A DNA stretch of 64,000 bases from Planctellipticum variicoloris (GTDB taxonomy: Bacteria > Planctomycetota > Planctomycetia > Planctomycetales > Planctomycetaceae): NCBI RefSeq assembly GCF_030622045.1, contig NZ_CP130886.1, forward strand, positions 2,183,557 to 2,247,556. The letters are read 5' to 3'. The translations under genes and the position numbers were made by a program. Position 1 is the first letter of the stretch. Each line of letters opens with the position of its first letter. Shown piece by piece: positions 25,294-34,648 of the stretch. The notes below the pieces were generated by a model. The model was given only the letters and a program-made list of their open reading frames with translations. It was not told the origin of the DNA and ran no database searches.

Positions 25294-26526
25294 TCACGAT
25301 TGAACCATCGCAACCTGTCGTGAAAGCTCCCCCGCCATCGCCTCCTGTCTGGCGCGAACTCGTTCGCGCGCTTCGGCCGCCTTGGCTTTCGCGGCCGCCG
25401 GATCCTGAGCCAGCGACAGTACCGCGGGGACGATGCGGGCGACGTCCGCCGGCTGATCCATGTCGAACAGCCAGTCCTCCAGGCCGATGTCACGCCACAT
25501 GAAGCCCTTGCTCGTCTGCTCGGCGAACCGCCCGACGAGCGCCGGCACGCCGTTGCCGATGCACATGATCGGCGAGTGCATCTCCAGCCCGAACAGCCCG
25601 GCCGAGCGGACGTACGTGCTGACGGCTTCATCCGTTAACCAGTAGTTCTCGCGCCAGACGACCCTGCCTTTGACATCGTCCGGCAGCGGATCGAACAGCA
25701 GCTCCTTCCCCACGGCCATCTGCGACTGATCCTCGGGGCAGAGCAGCACCTTGCAATCCGTCTGCCGCGTGACGGCGATGATCGCCTCCCGCAGTGGTGC
25801 GTGGTCGTGCTCCTTCATCGCTTCGTTGCGGGCATGTTTCACTGCGTCGAAAGGTCGATCCTTGATCTTCCAGTACGGCGTATATCGCAGTCGCGGAATG
25901 CAGCAGAGGAACTTCCCGACCTCCAGCCTGTGCGCCGCCAGGAATTTCTCCGCGGCCGCGTCGTTTCGCAGATCGACCGCGAAGGCGCCGTCCGGCCCGA
26001 ATTCCATGACCGGACAGGTACATCCCTTGTCCTTCGCCAGTTGCAGGGACACCGAGTCCCGGAAGAAGACGAACCGGGCGTCGCTGAGCAGCTTGAGCAC
26101 CGACTCCTCCGCACTGGGCAGCGTGATGCCGAAAACGCCGTACGGCTTACCGGTCTCTGCGCTCCAGCGCTGTACGTCTTTCGCCGCCACCAGCGATGGT
26201 CCGGAGCCGTGCAGCAGGAAATCGCTTTCCTGGAAGGCCGTCTTGATGGCCCCCTGTCCCTGCATCAGCGGGACTTTCGGAAAGCGAGTCTGCAGCAGCT
26301 CGGCGACGCCGTTCCGGACGTCACTCGGCCACAGCCGGACTTCTGCGCCGGGCAGATGCCTTTCGAGCAGCGCCAGCACGCCGGGCGTGTGGCCGATATC
26401 GCCGATATTGACTGTCTGCCACGACGACCGCAGAAGAATCCGCTGTGGACGGTTTTGTGCGGCGAATGCGACCGCCGGGCCGGCCAGAGTTGCGGCGAGC
26501 GTCTGCAGAAATGTACGGCGTTGCAT
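25294..26526 (-). CDS. Polysaccharide pyruvyltransferase-like protein with Tat-like leader
   Basis: A 410-residue product. It has a Tat-like leader, [21 protein letters not shown], then a polysaccharide pyruvyltransferase fold: [22 protein letters not shown] and a [10 protein letters not shown] to [10 protein letters not shown] region. Known members (CsaB, WcaK, AMV family) add pyruvate ketals to surface glycans from phosphoenolpyruvate. An exported version is unexpected, as PEP is cytoplasmic, so the product may have a different role. ATG 26526 gives the clean leader; the frame is open to 26559. It is adjacent to the PmoA-like gene on the same strand. Confidence 0.7.
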   Translation of the reverse strand: MQRRTFLQTLAATLAGPAVAFAAQNRPQRILLRSSWQTVNIGDIGHTPGVLALLERHLPGAEVRLWPSDVRNGVAELLQTRFPKVPLMQGQGAIKTAFQESDFLLHGSGPSLVAAKDVQRWSAETGKPYGVFGITLPSAEESVLKLLSDARFVFFRDSVSLQLAKDKGCTCPVMEFGPDGAFAVDLRNDAAAEKFLAAHRLEVGKFLCCIPRLRYTPYWKIKDRPFDAVKHARNEAMKEHDHAPLREAIIAVTRQTDCKVLLCPEDQSQMAVGKELLFDPLPDDVKGRVVWRENYWLTDEAVSTYVRSAGLFGLEMHSPIMCIGNGVPALVGRFAEQTSKGFMWRDIGLEDWLFDMDQPADVARIVPAVLSLAQDPAAAKAKAAEARERVRARQEAMAGELSRQVAMVQS

Positions 26527-26555
26527 GGTGTTCGTCCAAGAGGAATTGTGTCTGT

Positions 26556-27521
26556 TCACTTGGGTGAGGCCGCCGTCTGACCGGCGAAGTCCTGGTAGAT
26601 TGCGGCCGGGTGATAGTCGGCCTCGGTCGGCGATTCATGGATCGCGACGCCGTAGCGCAGCTTGAGGGTTTCGCCCCTGGCGACGACGATCCGGCTGGGC
26701 TCCTGCTTCGTAAAAGCCTGGCGACCGAACGGGTTCATGGCCAGAAATCCGTAGTCGCGGGCGTGGCTCCAGCAGCGACGAAAGTTGTCCGGACCGGCCA
26801 GCACGGTCATTCCCACCCAGCGGACTCCGTCCGGTCCTTGCTGCAGCCCCGCATAGTCGCACCAGTCGGCGGTCTTGCCCCAGACTTCCGCCCCGTTGCG
26901 ACGCCCCGCGCTGTCCAGAAGTCGCCCTCCCAGCTTGCGGTCCACATTGAGCGCCGTCGCGACCCGAATGCCGAGTCCCATCTCTTCCTGATCGCCGAAA
27001 ACCAGTTCGACGTCGCCCGGTCGGAACTCGCTGGTCATTTCCAGCAGATAGCCGTGTGGAGTGGCGCGGATCACATACTGACAGGTCTCTTCGGCGACTG
27101 TGCCCTGGCCATCGGCCGTGAGATACCGGTTAACGACGGCAAACGTCCCGCGACCCGGTCCGCCGGTCGGTTCCTCGCTGAACCGGACGTGTTCGGTCCG
27201 GGCCTTCAGCCGCCAGTAATCGCAGCCGCTCAAGTCGCCGAACGACAGCCAGATGCCGGTGTGCAGTCCGACGTGATCGGTGGCGTCCTGATCTTTCTGC
27301 GGAGGATGCCGGCGTGTGACCTGGATTCCCGAAGGAGTCTTTACGTCTGCGAAGTATGGCCTCGGCACCAGCTTGTCCTGGAAGACATACCGCGCGACTT
27401 CTACGTCTCCCCGCCGAATCCCCAGCACGCCGTCGCCTCGGACGAACTGGATAGATGGCTCGGCCGCGTCCATCGGGGTAACCGACGAACAGCCGAGCAA
27501 CGCCAGCAGAATCCATCGCAT
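26556..27521 (-). CDS. PmoA/DUF6807 family secreted protein
   Basis: A 321-residue protein with a signal peptide ([20 protein letters not shown]). The PmoA/DUF6807 features are [22 protein letters not shown], the HHxG-like [18 protein letters not shown], and the C-terminal LRYGVAIHE. In planctomycetes and Bacteroidetes this family is tied to carbohydrate catabolism, although it was misnamed after particulate methane oxygenase. No active site is established. It precedes the pyruvyltransferase-like gene on the same strand, and the two almost touch. Confidence 0.75.
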   Translation of the reverse strand: MRWILLALLGCSSVTPMDAAEPSIQFVRGDGVLGIRRGDVEVARYVFQDKLVPRPYFADVKTPSGIQVTRRHPPQKDQDATDHVGLHTGIWLSFGDLSGCDYWRLKARTEHVRFSEEPTGGPGRGTFAVVNRYLTADGQGTVAEETCQYVIRATPHGYLLEMTSEFRPGDVELVFGDQEEMGLGIRVATALNVDRKLGGRLLDSAGRRNGAEVWGKTADWCDYAGLQQGPDGVRWVGMTVLAGPDNFRRCWSHARDYGFLAMNPFGRQAFTKQEPSRIVVARGETLKLRYGVAIHESPTEADYHPAAIYQDFAGQTAASPK

Positions 27522-27749
27522 TGGAACGTCCCGGAAAATGAGCCCGACAAATCTCCGCAGCCGGCATCGTAGCCCGCACGGAAACCGGGTTCGAGGGCCG
27601 GGCGCGGCAAAGATTCTGTGGAGAAAGACTTCCGTTTATCGTTGAGAGATCTGGACGACCGCGAATCGGAGTGAGACACTGGGGAGACATCGACACTCAT
27701 CTCCCCGTCGCGTCGCCCGTTTTGAAATCTACGACGCTGGGTTCCGGCC

Positions 27750-29957
27750 ATGCCCGTTCTAAAGTGCGTCTGCGGAAGCGAGCTGTCCATCGGCTTGGGG
27801 CGAATGCTGGCGGCAGGCGCTGCCGGTGTGCCTTGTCCCTCCTGCGGCCAACGGCTCGGCGACAGTGCCCCCGCGGAGCAGGAACGTGGGGTAGAATTCG
27901 CAGCGGCGGACGAAGTGCCTGCCGCCGTTCAGTCTCACGACGAAATGTTCTTGGAGGATTCGGACGCGGGGCTGCCGGAGCTGCCGGTCGCGACCGAAGA
28001 CGAACTGAGCAGCGGCGGCTTTCGCTGGCGCGATCAACTCGCCGCCAGCGGCATTTCGCTTGGACTTCACGCGGTTGTGCTGGCGGTGCTGGGGCTGTTT
28101 GTTTTCCACCCGCTGCTGACGCCGGATCTAGATCTGATCTTCGTGGAAACGACCTGGCAGCGAGAAGAAGGGGCCGAGGCCTCTCTGGGCGATGACGGGG
28201 CCACGCAGTTCGTGGCCGCTCCGGTCGATTCCAGGATCGTGCATACGAGGGTCTCGACCGAATTTACGCCGTCAACCTTGCAGGACGTGACCGTCGACAA
28301 TCCGGTGCTCCCCACGAGCCAGGCTTCGCAGGTGCTGGCGCCTCCTCCCGCGCTGCCGCAGTCCTCGCTGCTCTCGCCCGTCAAACCGTCCCGGCGGTCC
28401 GATCCCGGCAAGGGAGGCCTGATTCAGGGGATGGGGGCCGGGCATGCCACGGAAGGGGTTCTGGACGGCATCCGCAAAGAGCTGACTTCCGGACCGGTTC
28501 AAGTCGTCTGGCTGATGGACGCTTCGATCAGCATGAACGTCGACCGGCAGGAAGTCGCCGCCCGGCTCTATCCGTTCTATAAAGAAATGGCGCTTCGCGA
28601 CAAAAGCGACTCGTTTCCCCTGCTCAGTTCGGTCGTCCGCTTCGGTGCGGCGCCGCTGGAATTGGTGAAGACGACACGGGATTTCACCAAGGTCACCAAT
28701 GCCGTCGCCGCGTTGCAGGATGACACCTCCGGGCAGGAAAACGTCTTCAACGCCATTCAATTCTGCCTGGCCCAATACTCGCGCTGGCAGGGGACGCTGA
28801 TTATCGTCGTCTGGACCGATGAATCGGGCGACGACACCATGCTGCTCGAAGATACGCTGCGCGTCTGCCGGGAACGGGATGCGGTGGTCCATGTCGTCGG
28901 CCCGAACGCGGTCTTCGGCAGCGATCGCGGCACGCATCTATGGCGCGATGGCGCGACCGGCCTGACGTTCCGCCTGCCGGTCAAACGCGGTCCCGAAACC
29001 TCTTTGCCCGAGCGCCTGATGCTCCCCTACTGGCACGACTCCGGCATTCCCCATGCAAAGATGAACGGGAATCTGGTCGCCCAGGACCTCCCCTGGTACG
29101 GCGGCCCGATGCGCGAAGGGATGCTGTCAGGTTTCGGACCTTATGCGCTGACCCGCCTGGCCCTGATGACCGGTGGAACCTTCACGATCCTCAACCGGCC
29201 CGGCGACCGGACCATCGCGACGCTGGAACAGCTCAGGCCCTACACGCCGGACTATTCCGCAGCGCGGGAGTATCTGAGCGAAGTGCAGAGCCTGCCGTTG
29301 CGGAAGGCCGTCAGCGACGCGTCGCTGCTGATCTGGCAGGCCCCGCAGCTCGAACCGCCCCCGATGACGTTTCTGTTCTCCCGCCAGATTTTCTACCCGT
29401 TCGCTCCCTACATCGATTTTCGGAATCCGGCGAATTTCCGGACCGCCTTCCGCGACAACCTGCAGAAAGCCATTGCCGGCTCGCAGGCGGAGCAGGCCAT
29501 CATCGAAAAAGCGATCGCCAGCTTCGAAGCGACCGATCTGGAGCCGGCCTATGAGGAGGAAAAGTCACTCCGCTGGAAGGCCTGGTACGACCTCAACTAC
29601 GGTCGGCTGCTGGCCAACAGCGTCCGGCACATCGAATACCAGCTCACCTGTGCGGCGATTCTGACGGAAGGAGGGCTCAACCCCGAGACCAACCACGTCC
29701 GGTTCGAGACGTCGAAGCAGTACAAAGGGGGCCGGCTCAGCGAAAGCCGGGCGATTCGAGCCCGCGAACTGCTGGAACGCTGCCGTAAGAAGAACGCGGG
29801 CACTCAGTGGGATCTGCTGGCCGAGTGGGAGCTGAACCGCGAACTGGGGCTGCAGGCCCGGCAGATCGTGATTCCACCCCCTCCTCCGCCGAAGCCGCCC
29901 ACGGGGCCTGTGTCGCCGCCGAGGCCGGCAACGAAGGTGACCTTCCCGACGTTGTAG
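27750..29957 (+). CDS. Membrane-bound VWA-domain protein with N-terminal zinc ribbon
   Basis: A 735-residue protein. The N-terminus holds a CxC...CPSC zinc ribbon (LKCVCGSEL and PCPSCGQRL) followed by a membrane helix (about residues 102-124). A von Willebrand A domain follows with a MIDAS start DASIS (Asp257, in VVWLMDASISM), then VVWTDESGDDT. The C-terminal end is proline-rich. VWA domains of this type often act in protein-protein interaction and metal-dependent adhesion. Partner unknown. A hairpin identical in type to 23711 follows the stop. Confidence 0.8.
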   Translation: MPVLKCVCGSELSIGLGRMLAAGAAGVPCPSCGQRLGDSAPAEQERGVEFAAADEVPAAVQSHDEMFLEDSDAGLPELPVATEDELSSGGFRWRDQLAASGISLGLHAVVLAVLGLFVFHPLLTPDLDLIFVETTWQREEGAEASLGDDGATQFVAAPVDSRIVHTRVSTEFTPSTLQDVTVDNPVLPTSQASQVLAPPPALPQSSLLSPVKPSRRSDPGKGGLIQGMGAGHATEGVLDGIRKELTSGPVQVVWLMDASISMNVDRQEVAARLYPFYKEMALRDKSDSFPLLSSVVRFGAAPLELVKTTRDFTKVTNAVAALQDDTSGQENVFNAIQFCLAQYSRWQGTLIIVVWTDESGDDTMLLEDTLRVCRERDAVVHVVGPNAVFGSDRGTHLWRDGATGLTFRLPVKRGPETSLPERLMLPYWHDSGIPHAKMNGNLVAQDLPWYGGPMREGMLSGFGPYALTRLALMTGGTFTILNRPGDRTIATLEQLRPYTPDYSAAREYLSEVQSLPLRKAVSDASLLIWQAPQLEPPPMTFLFSRQIFYPFAPYIDFRNPANFRTAFRDNLQKAIAGSQAEQAIIEKAIASFEATDLEPAYEEEKSLRWKAWYDLNYGRLLANSVRHIEYQLTCAAILTEGGLNPETNHVRFETSKQYKGGRLSESRAIRARELLERCRKKNAGTQWDLLAEWELNRELGLQARQIVIPPPPPPKPPTGPVSPPRPATKVTFPTL

Positions 29958-29974
29958 GGCCGGCTGTGCCGGCC
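29958..29974 (+). repeat. GGCCGGC hairpin directly after a stop codon, copy 2
   Basis: Same stem as at 23711, with one change in the loop. It lies between the convergent VWA and repeat-protein genes. Confidence 0.6.
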
Positions 29975-30014
29975 GACGAGCCTGTCGCCGCTCCGCATTC
30001 TGCAGCAAGCAGTC

Positions 30015-31130
30015 CTATTCTTTCGTTGGCGGCTCGCAGGATTTCAACGCGGTCAGTGCATAGGCGGTAACCAGGTTCGGGTCCCCCTCCATCCAGCGGC
30101 TCGATTTGGAGTTTACCCAGCTTCCGTTCGCCTGCTGCTGGGCGAACAGGTGCTCGGCCAGCTCTTTCCGCCAGTCGTGTTTCGCCTGACTGGCGTCCTC
30201 GACCTGATCGAGTTTCAACGTGCCGAGCGATTTCGCAAACAGGAAATAGTAGTAAAATAGGCCGTTCTGCCCCATACCGGGATTCTCGGAGACGGTGTAG
30301 TGCTTGCGGATCCAGGCCAGCGCCGCCGCGACCCGCTGGTCGTCAGGCGTCAAGCCGGCGTAAACCATGCTCTTGAGTCCCGCATACGTCATGCTGCCAT
30401 ACGACCGCAGCCCGCCTTCGGGAGTATTGCCCGACGGCGAGTTGCCGCCCGCCGCCGGCGTGTAGAAGAAGCCTCCGTCGTTCACAGTGTTCTTGCCGGG
30501 ATTGAACTCGCTTTCGAGGTTCTGGCAGCGGGACAGGAAAATCAGCGCCTTCTTGACCGCCGGGTCATCCGAATTCGCCCCTGTCGCCTCCAGCGCCTCC
30601 AGAAAGAAGACAGTGTTCGAAAGATCCGGCCGGCCGCCGCTCGGTCCGTAACCGATGCCGCCATAGCTGGCGTCGCCCGGCTCGGTCTTCTTGGACTCGT
30701 CGAACTGCAGGCCGCGCAGGAAGTTCTCGCCGGCGGCGATCGCCTTGTCGTACTTGCCGGAAGCATTCGCGGCCTGCAGCGTCGTGAGCGCAATCGCTGT
30801 TTCGTAGCCGGGAATCCGGCTATCTGCCGCGGAAATCCGCCCATCCGGCTGCAGCAGGCCGGCCAGCAGGTCGAGCGCCTTCGCCAGCGCCGGATCGGTC
30901 CGCGCTACTCCCGAGTCAAGCAGCGCCTGCGCAACCAGCGCCGTGATTCCTGTGGCGTTCGGGGCCGTCCAGCCGCCGTCGTCCCGTTGAGCGGTTCGCA
31001 GATACGTGATGGCTTTTTGTCGGACCTTGGCCAGCTTCTGCGGGTCCGGGCCGAGTGGCTCGTCGGCGGCCATCAGAGCGGGAACGTGGAATCCAAGAAG
31101 ACACATTCCGCCAAGAAACAATCGGAACAT
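30015..31130 (-). CDS. Secreted prenyltransferase/squalene-cyclase-like repeat protein
   Basis: A 371-residue exported protein with repeats of the alpha/alpha-barrel seen in terpenoid cyclases and prenyltransferases: AQRDDGGWTAPNATGITALVAQALLDSG and repeated GGxxYG stretches. It lacks the catalytic DxDD motif of squalene-hopene cyclases, so catalysis is unlikely and binding more so. The start was set at ATG 31130, MFRLFLGGMCLLGF, where a signal peptide begins. It converges on the VWA gene. Confidence 0.75.
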   Translation of the reverse strand: MFRLFLGGMCLLGFHVPALMAADEPLGPDPQKLAKVRQKAITYLRTAQRDDGGWTAPNATGITALVAQALLDSGVARTDPALAKALDLLAGLLQPDGRISAADSRIPGYETAIALTTLQAANASGKYDKAIAAGENFLRGLQFDESKKTEPGDASYGGIGYGPSGGRPDLSNTVFFLEALEATGANSDDPAVKKALIFLSRCQNLESEFNPGKNTVNDGGFFYTPAAGGNSPSGNTPEGGLRSYGSMTYAGLKSMVYAGLTPDDQRVAAALAWIRKHYTVSENPGMGQNGLFYYYFLFAKSLGTLKLDQVEDASQAKHDWRKELAEHLFAQQQANGSWVNSKSSRWMEGDPNLVTAYALTALKSCEPPTKE

Positions 31131-31338
31131 TGCGAGAGTCCTTGCGAGATAAGCGGGGTCGGTCTCCGCCTGAGCAGCAGATTGTGTGCCCGAGCATTTC
31201 GTGCTGCCAATTGTGTCGAACTGCAACCATTACCACTCAGTGGCGACGAAAAACTCACCGGCGCCGGCGAAAGAATCGCCGCGCATCGGAGGACGGGGCA
31301 TATCGCAGCCACGATCACTCAACCGCCGTTCCATTCCG

Positions 31339-34300
31339 TCAGACTCCCACCTCCGCCGGCCCGCCGTCGAGAGCCTCCAGCACGCGGTCAAGCTCGGCCT
31401 GCAGTGTCGCCAGCTTCTCCGTCGCGCCATCCAGTGTTTCGTTGCGGCCCTGGGCTTCCAGCGCCAGGGCCGCTGTGACGAGCGGTTCAGCTCCAAAGTA
31501 GGAGGCCGAACCTTTCAGCGTGTGTGCCGACCGCCTCAGCAGTTTGAAGTCGCCAGCCTCGATCGCACGGCGGATCTCGGCGAGCAGGGTCGGGGACTGC
31601 GATTTCAACAGACCCACGAACTCCTGCAGCACTTGAGGGTCGCTGCCGAGATGCTCCCGGGCGACATCCCAGTCAACCGCGGGAGGCGGACTGCCGCCAT
31701 TTGCCGGAGGCGAGGATCGCGGGATCGGCGAACGGCTCGCAGCGGCCGCGGGAACGGTCGGTGTCGGCGACGCACCGGGAGGCGGTACGAGCGTCGGCAG
31801 GCAGAGAGCGGGAAAACGTTCGACGGCGCGGTACATCTCGCCGGGGACGATTGGCTTCGCGACGTAGTCATCCATGCCGGCGGCAAGGCAGCGCTCGCGG
31901 TCACCCTTCAGCGCCTCGGCGGTCATCGCCACAATCGGAATGTGACCGCCCGTCTGTTCCTCTCGTTTGCGGATGACGGCGGTCGCTTCGTAGCCGTCCA
32001 TAACGGGCATCTGCATGTCCATCAGCACGACGTCGAAATCCTGCTCATAGAGAGTCGCCACCGCTTCGGCGCCGTTTTCCGCGAAGACCACCTGATGGCC
32101 GCGGGAATGCAGCAAACCCATCGCCACGCGACGGTTGATTTCGTTGTCCTCGACCAGCAGTACGCGGCGCGGCTGGACTGCGGTGGACTTACCTTCCATC
32201 GACGCGGGCTTGAGGGTCGTGCCGACTTCGCCCCGTCCAAACTGACGCAGGATTTCGTTGAGCAGTTCCGACGCGATGACCGGCTTGGTCATGAAGCGGC
32301 AGATGCCATACTTTTGAAAGACATCCCCTTCGACCGGCGCGACTCCCGAGGAGATCATGATCATCGGGCACTTCCGACTCTCCAGGAGCCTCTGGACGCT
32401 CGTGGCAAACTCGAATCCATCTTCATCCGGCATATGGTGGTCGAGCAGGATCAGCCGGACGGGATGAGTCGACTCTTCCGCCTGCCGCAGCGCCTGCCTG
32501 GCGGCGCTCGCCGAATCCGCAAGGACCGGCTGCATCCGCCAGCGCTGCAGCATTTCGCTCAGGATCCGCAGATTCGTCGAGTTGTCGTCAACGACCAGCA
32601 CCGGGATGTTCTGCAGCGAATCGAGCTCGGCGGGGCGGGGCAGATGCTGATCGGCGGCGATGCCGAACTCGGCGGTGAAGTGAATCGTCGTGCCGCGGTC
32701 GACTTCGCTTTCAAGCCACATGCGACCGTGCATCATTTCGACCAGTTGTCGCGAGATGGCCAGACCGAGCCCCGTGCCGCCGAACCGCCGCGTGGTCGAC
32801 GACTCGGCCTGCACGAAGGGCCGGAACATCTGGGCCTGTTTGTCGTGGGGAATTCCGATCCCGGTGTCGCTGACGGAAACATGCAGCCGGACGGTCCCGG
32901 AAGTGATCTCCTCGGCTTCAAGATTCATGAAAACCTCGCCCGCCTCAGTGAACTTCACGGCGTTGCCGAGGAGATTGACCAGCACCTGCTGGATTCGTCC
33001 GGGATCGCCGCACAGGTGATCGGGGACCTCCGGCGCCACGCGGCACGCGAGCTCCAGCCCCTTTTCCGCGGCGCGGAGCATCAGCATCTGCGAAGCCCGA
33101 GCGACGCATTCGGAGATCCGGAATTCGACGCATTCCAGTTCCAGCCGGCCCGCTTCGATTTTGGAAAAATCGAGAATGTCATTGAGCAGCCGCAGCAGGA
33201 CGTGAGCCGACTCGGTAATCGTCGCCAGGTAATCGCGCTGATGCGAACGCAACTCCGTCTGAGACAGCAACTGAGCCATACCGATGATGCCGTTCATGGG
33301 GGTGCGGATCTCATGGCTCATATTGGCCATGAACGAGCTCTTCGCACGACTGGCCGATTCCGCGGACTCCTTCGCCTGTCGCATGGCTTCCAGAGACTTG
33401 ACCTGATCCGTGATATCCAGAACGCCGCACATGACGGCCTGACCGTCGTCGGTTTCGACCGGACTGAGGCTGACTTTGATCGGAAACTCGGCCCCGTCCT
33501 TTCGTACCCCGTACAAGTCGAGCTGCGGCCCCATGGCGCGCTGCACCGGCGCTTGAAAGTATTGCCTGCGGTGAGCGGGGTGTCCGGACCGAAACCGCTC
33601 GGGCACGAGCATCTCGATCTGCTGCCCGATCAGTTCTGCCGCCGCAAAGCCGAAGAGCGTCTGGCTGCGCGAATTGGCCATCAGAATGCGACCGTCCTCG
33701 TGCACCATCATCAAGGCCGCGGGAGAAGCCTCGACGGCTCTCCGAAATCGTTCGCGCAGCAGGTGCTCCTCCGTCACATCGGTGATCGATCCGGCGGCGC
33801 GCGTCGGCCGACCGTCGGCGTCCCAGATCGCCTGGCCGCGCGCGCGAAACCAGCGATACTGGCCCGAACTCGATCGCAACCGGTATTGCACGTCGTACGG
33901 CTTGCGATACTTTAGATGAGCGTCGATCTCCCGCAGCACCCAGTCGTGGTCGTCCGGATGGAGGATCGATTCAAAGGACGCGAAGACGTCGGGAAAGTCG
34001 TCGTCCGCATGCCCGATCAGCTCCTTCATCCGCGGCGAGTAGTAGACTTCGCCGGTGAGAATGTTCCAGTCCCACAAGCCGTCGGTCGATCCGAGTACCG
34101 CCAGTTCAAATCGCTCTTCTGAAGCGCGGAGCTGCGCCGTCCGTTCGTCGACGAGGCTCTGCAGAAGATCTTTCAGTCGTCGCTGCTCCGCCGCCGATTG
34201 CTGAATCCAGTAGCAAAGGGCCGCCGTGAGCCAGATGGCGCTGAGCGCCAGCAGCCGATTGGCCAGCAAGGTCCAGGGGTGCGGGGGACCGGGCGGCGAA

Positions 34301-34515
34301 AGCGCATAACCCAGGATTGTCAGCCCAGTGATGGCGGCCGCGGTGATCCAGAGCCAGTTCGCCTCGTGCAGGAAATAGACCGCCCAGATACCCGCGAGAT
34401 AGAACAACGAGATTTCGATCCCCAGCGGCGTCAGCAGATCCGCGGCGAAAACGAAGGCGATGGCGCCAATCGCGGCCGCGCAAGCTGTTCGACGGCGAGT
34501 CGTCTCTGTAACCAT
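31339..34515 (-). CDS. Hybrid sensor histidine kinase (PAS-PAS-HisKA-HATPase-REC-REC-HPt)
   Basis: A 1058-residue membrane sensor. Four or so helices (about 12-110) are followed by two PAS domains (about 130-245 and 255-370) and HisKA with MSHEIRTPMNGI. Next comes HATPase with GGTGLGLAISRQLV, receiver 1 (LLDHHMP aspartate), receiver 2 (VLMDMQMPVMDGYEAT) and an HPt domain (SAHTLKGSASYFG). It is an intramolecular phosphorelay. ATG 34515 has GGGAG nine bases upstream, which is why I preferred it to a TTG at 34545. The response regulator and the unknown gene beside it are probably on the same pathway. Confidence 0.92.
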   Translation of the reverse strand: MVTETTRRRTACAAAIGAIAFVFAADLLTPLGIEISLFYLAGIWAVYFLHEANWLWITAAAITGLTILGYALSPPGPPHPWTLLANRLLALSAIWLTAALCYWIQQSAAEQRRLKDLLQSLVDERTAQLRASEERFELAVLGSTDGLWDWNILTGEVYYSPRMKELIGHADDDFPDVFASFESILHPDDHDWVLREIDAHLKYRKPYDVQYRLRSSSGQYRWFRARGQAIWDADGRPTRAAGSITDVTEEHLLRERFRRAVEASPAALMMVHEDGRILMANSRSQTLFGFAAAELIGQQIEMLVPERFRSGHPAHRRQYFQAPVQRAMGPQLDLYGVRKDGAEFPIKVSLSPVETDDGQAVMCGVLDITDQVKSLEAMRQAKESAESASRAKSSFMANMSHEIRTPMNGIIGMAQLLSQTELRSHQRDYLATITESAHVLLRLLNDILDFSKIEAGRLELECVEFRISECVARASQMLMLRAAEKGLELACRVAPEVPDHLCGDPGRIQQVLVNLLGNAVKFTEAGEVFMNLEAEEITSGTVRLHVSVSDTGIGIPHDKQAQMFRPFVQAESSTTRRFGGTGLGLAISRQLVEMMHGRMWLESEVDRGTTIHFTAEFGIAADQHLPRPAELDSLQNIPVLVVDDNSTNLRILSEMLQRWRMQPVLADSASAARQALRQAEESTHPVRLILLDHHMPDEDGFEFATSVQRLLESRKCPMIMISSGVAPVEGDVFQKYGICRFMTKPVIASELLNEILRQFGRGEVGTTLKPASMEGKSTAVQPRRVLLVEDNEINRRVAMGLLHSRGHQVVFAENGAEAVATLYEQDFDVVLMDMQMPVMDGYEATAVIRKREEQTGGHIPIVAMTAEALKGDRERCLAAGMDDYVAKPIVPGEMYRAVERFPALCLPTLVPPPGASPTPTVPAAAASRSPIPRSSPPANGGSPPPAVDWDVAREHLGSDPQVLQEFVGLLKSQSPTLLAEIRRAIEAGDFKLLRRSAHTLKGSASYFGAEPLVTAALALEAQGRNETLDGATEKLATLQAELDRVLEALDGGPAEVGV

Positions 34516-34648
34516 GGCGTCGGCTCCCGGATCAGAGAAACGCAACAGCCCCTTTTCAGAGAAACAATCAACGGCCCCAGTCTATCAGATTCTGAGGAGC
34601 TGAGCGTGAAGGCCCCGTCGAGTCGCCATATTGTGGCATTGGCTGGTG

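Noticed and set aside
31186-33915. Open frame of 909 codons on the plus strand over the hybrid kinase
   Set aside because: Antisense to HisKA, HATPase and receiver motifs.
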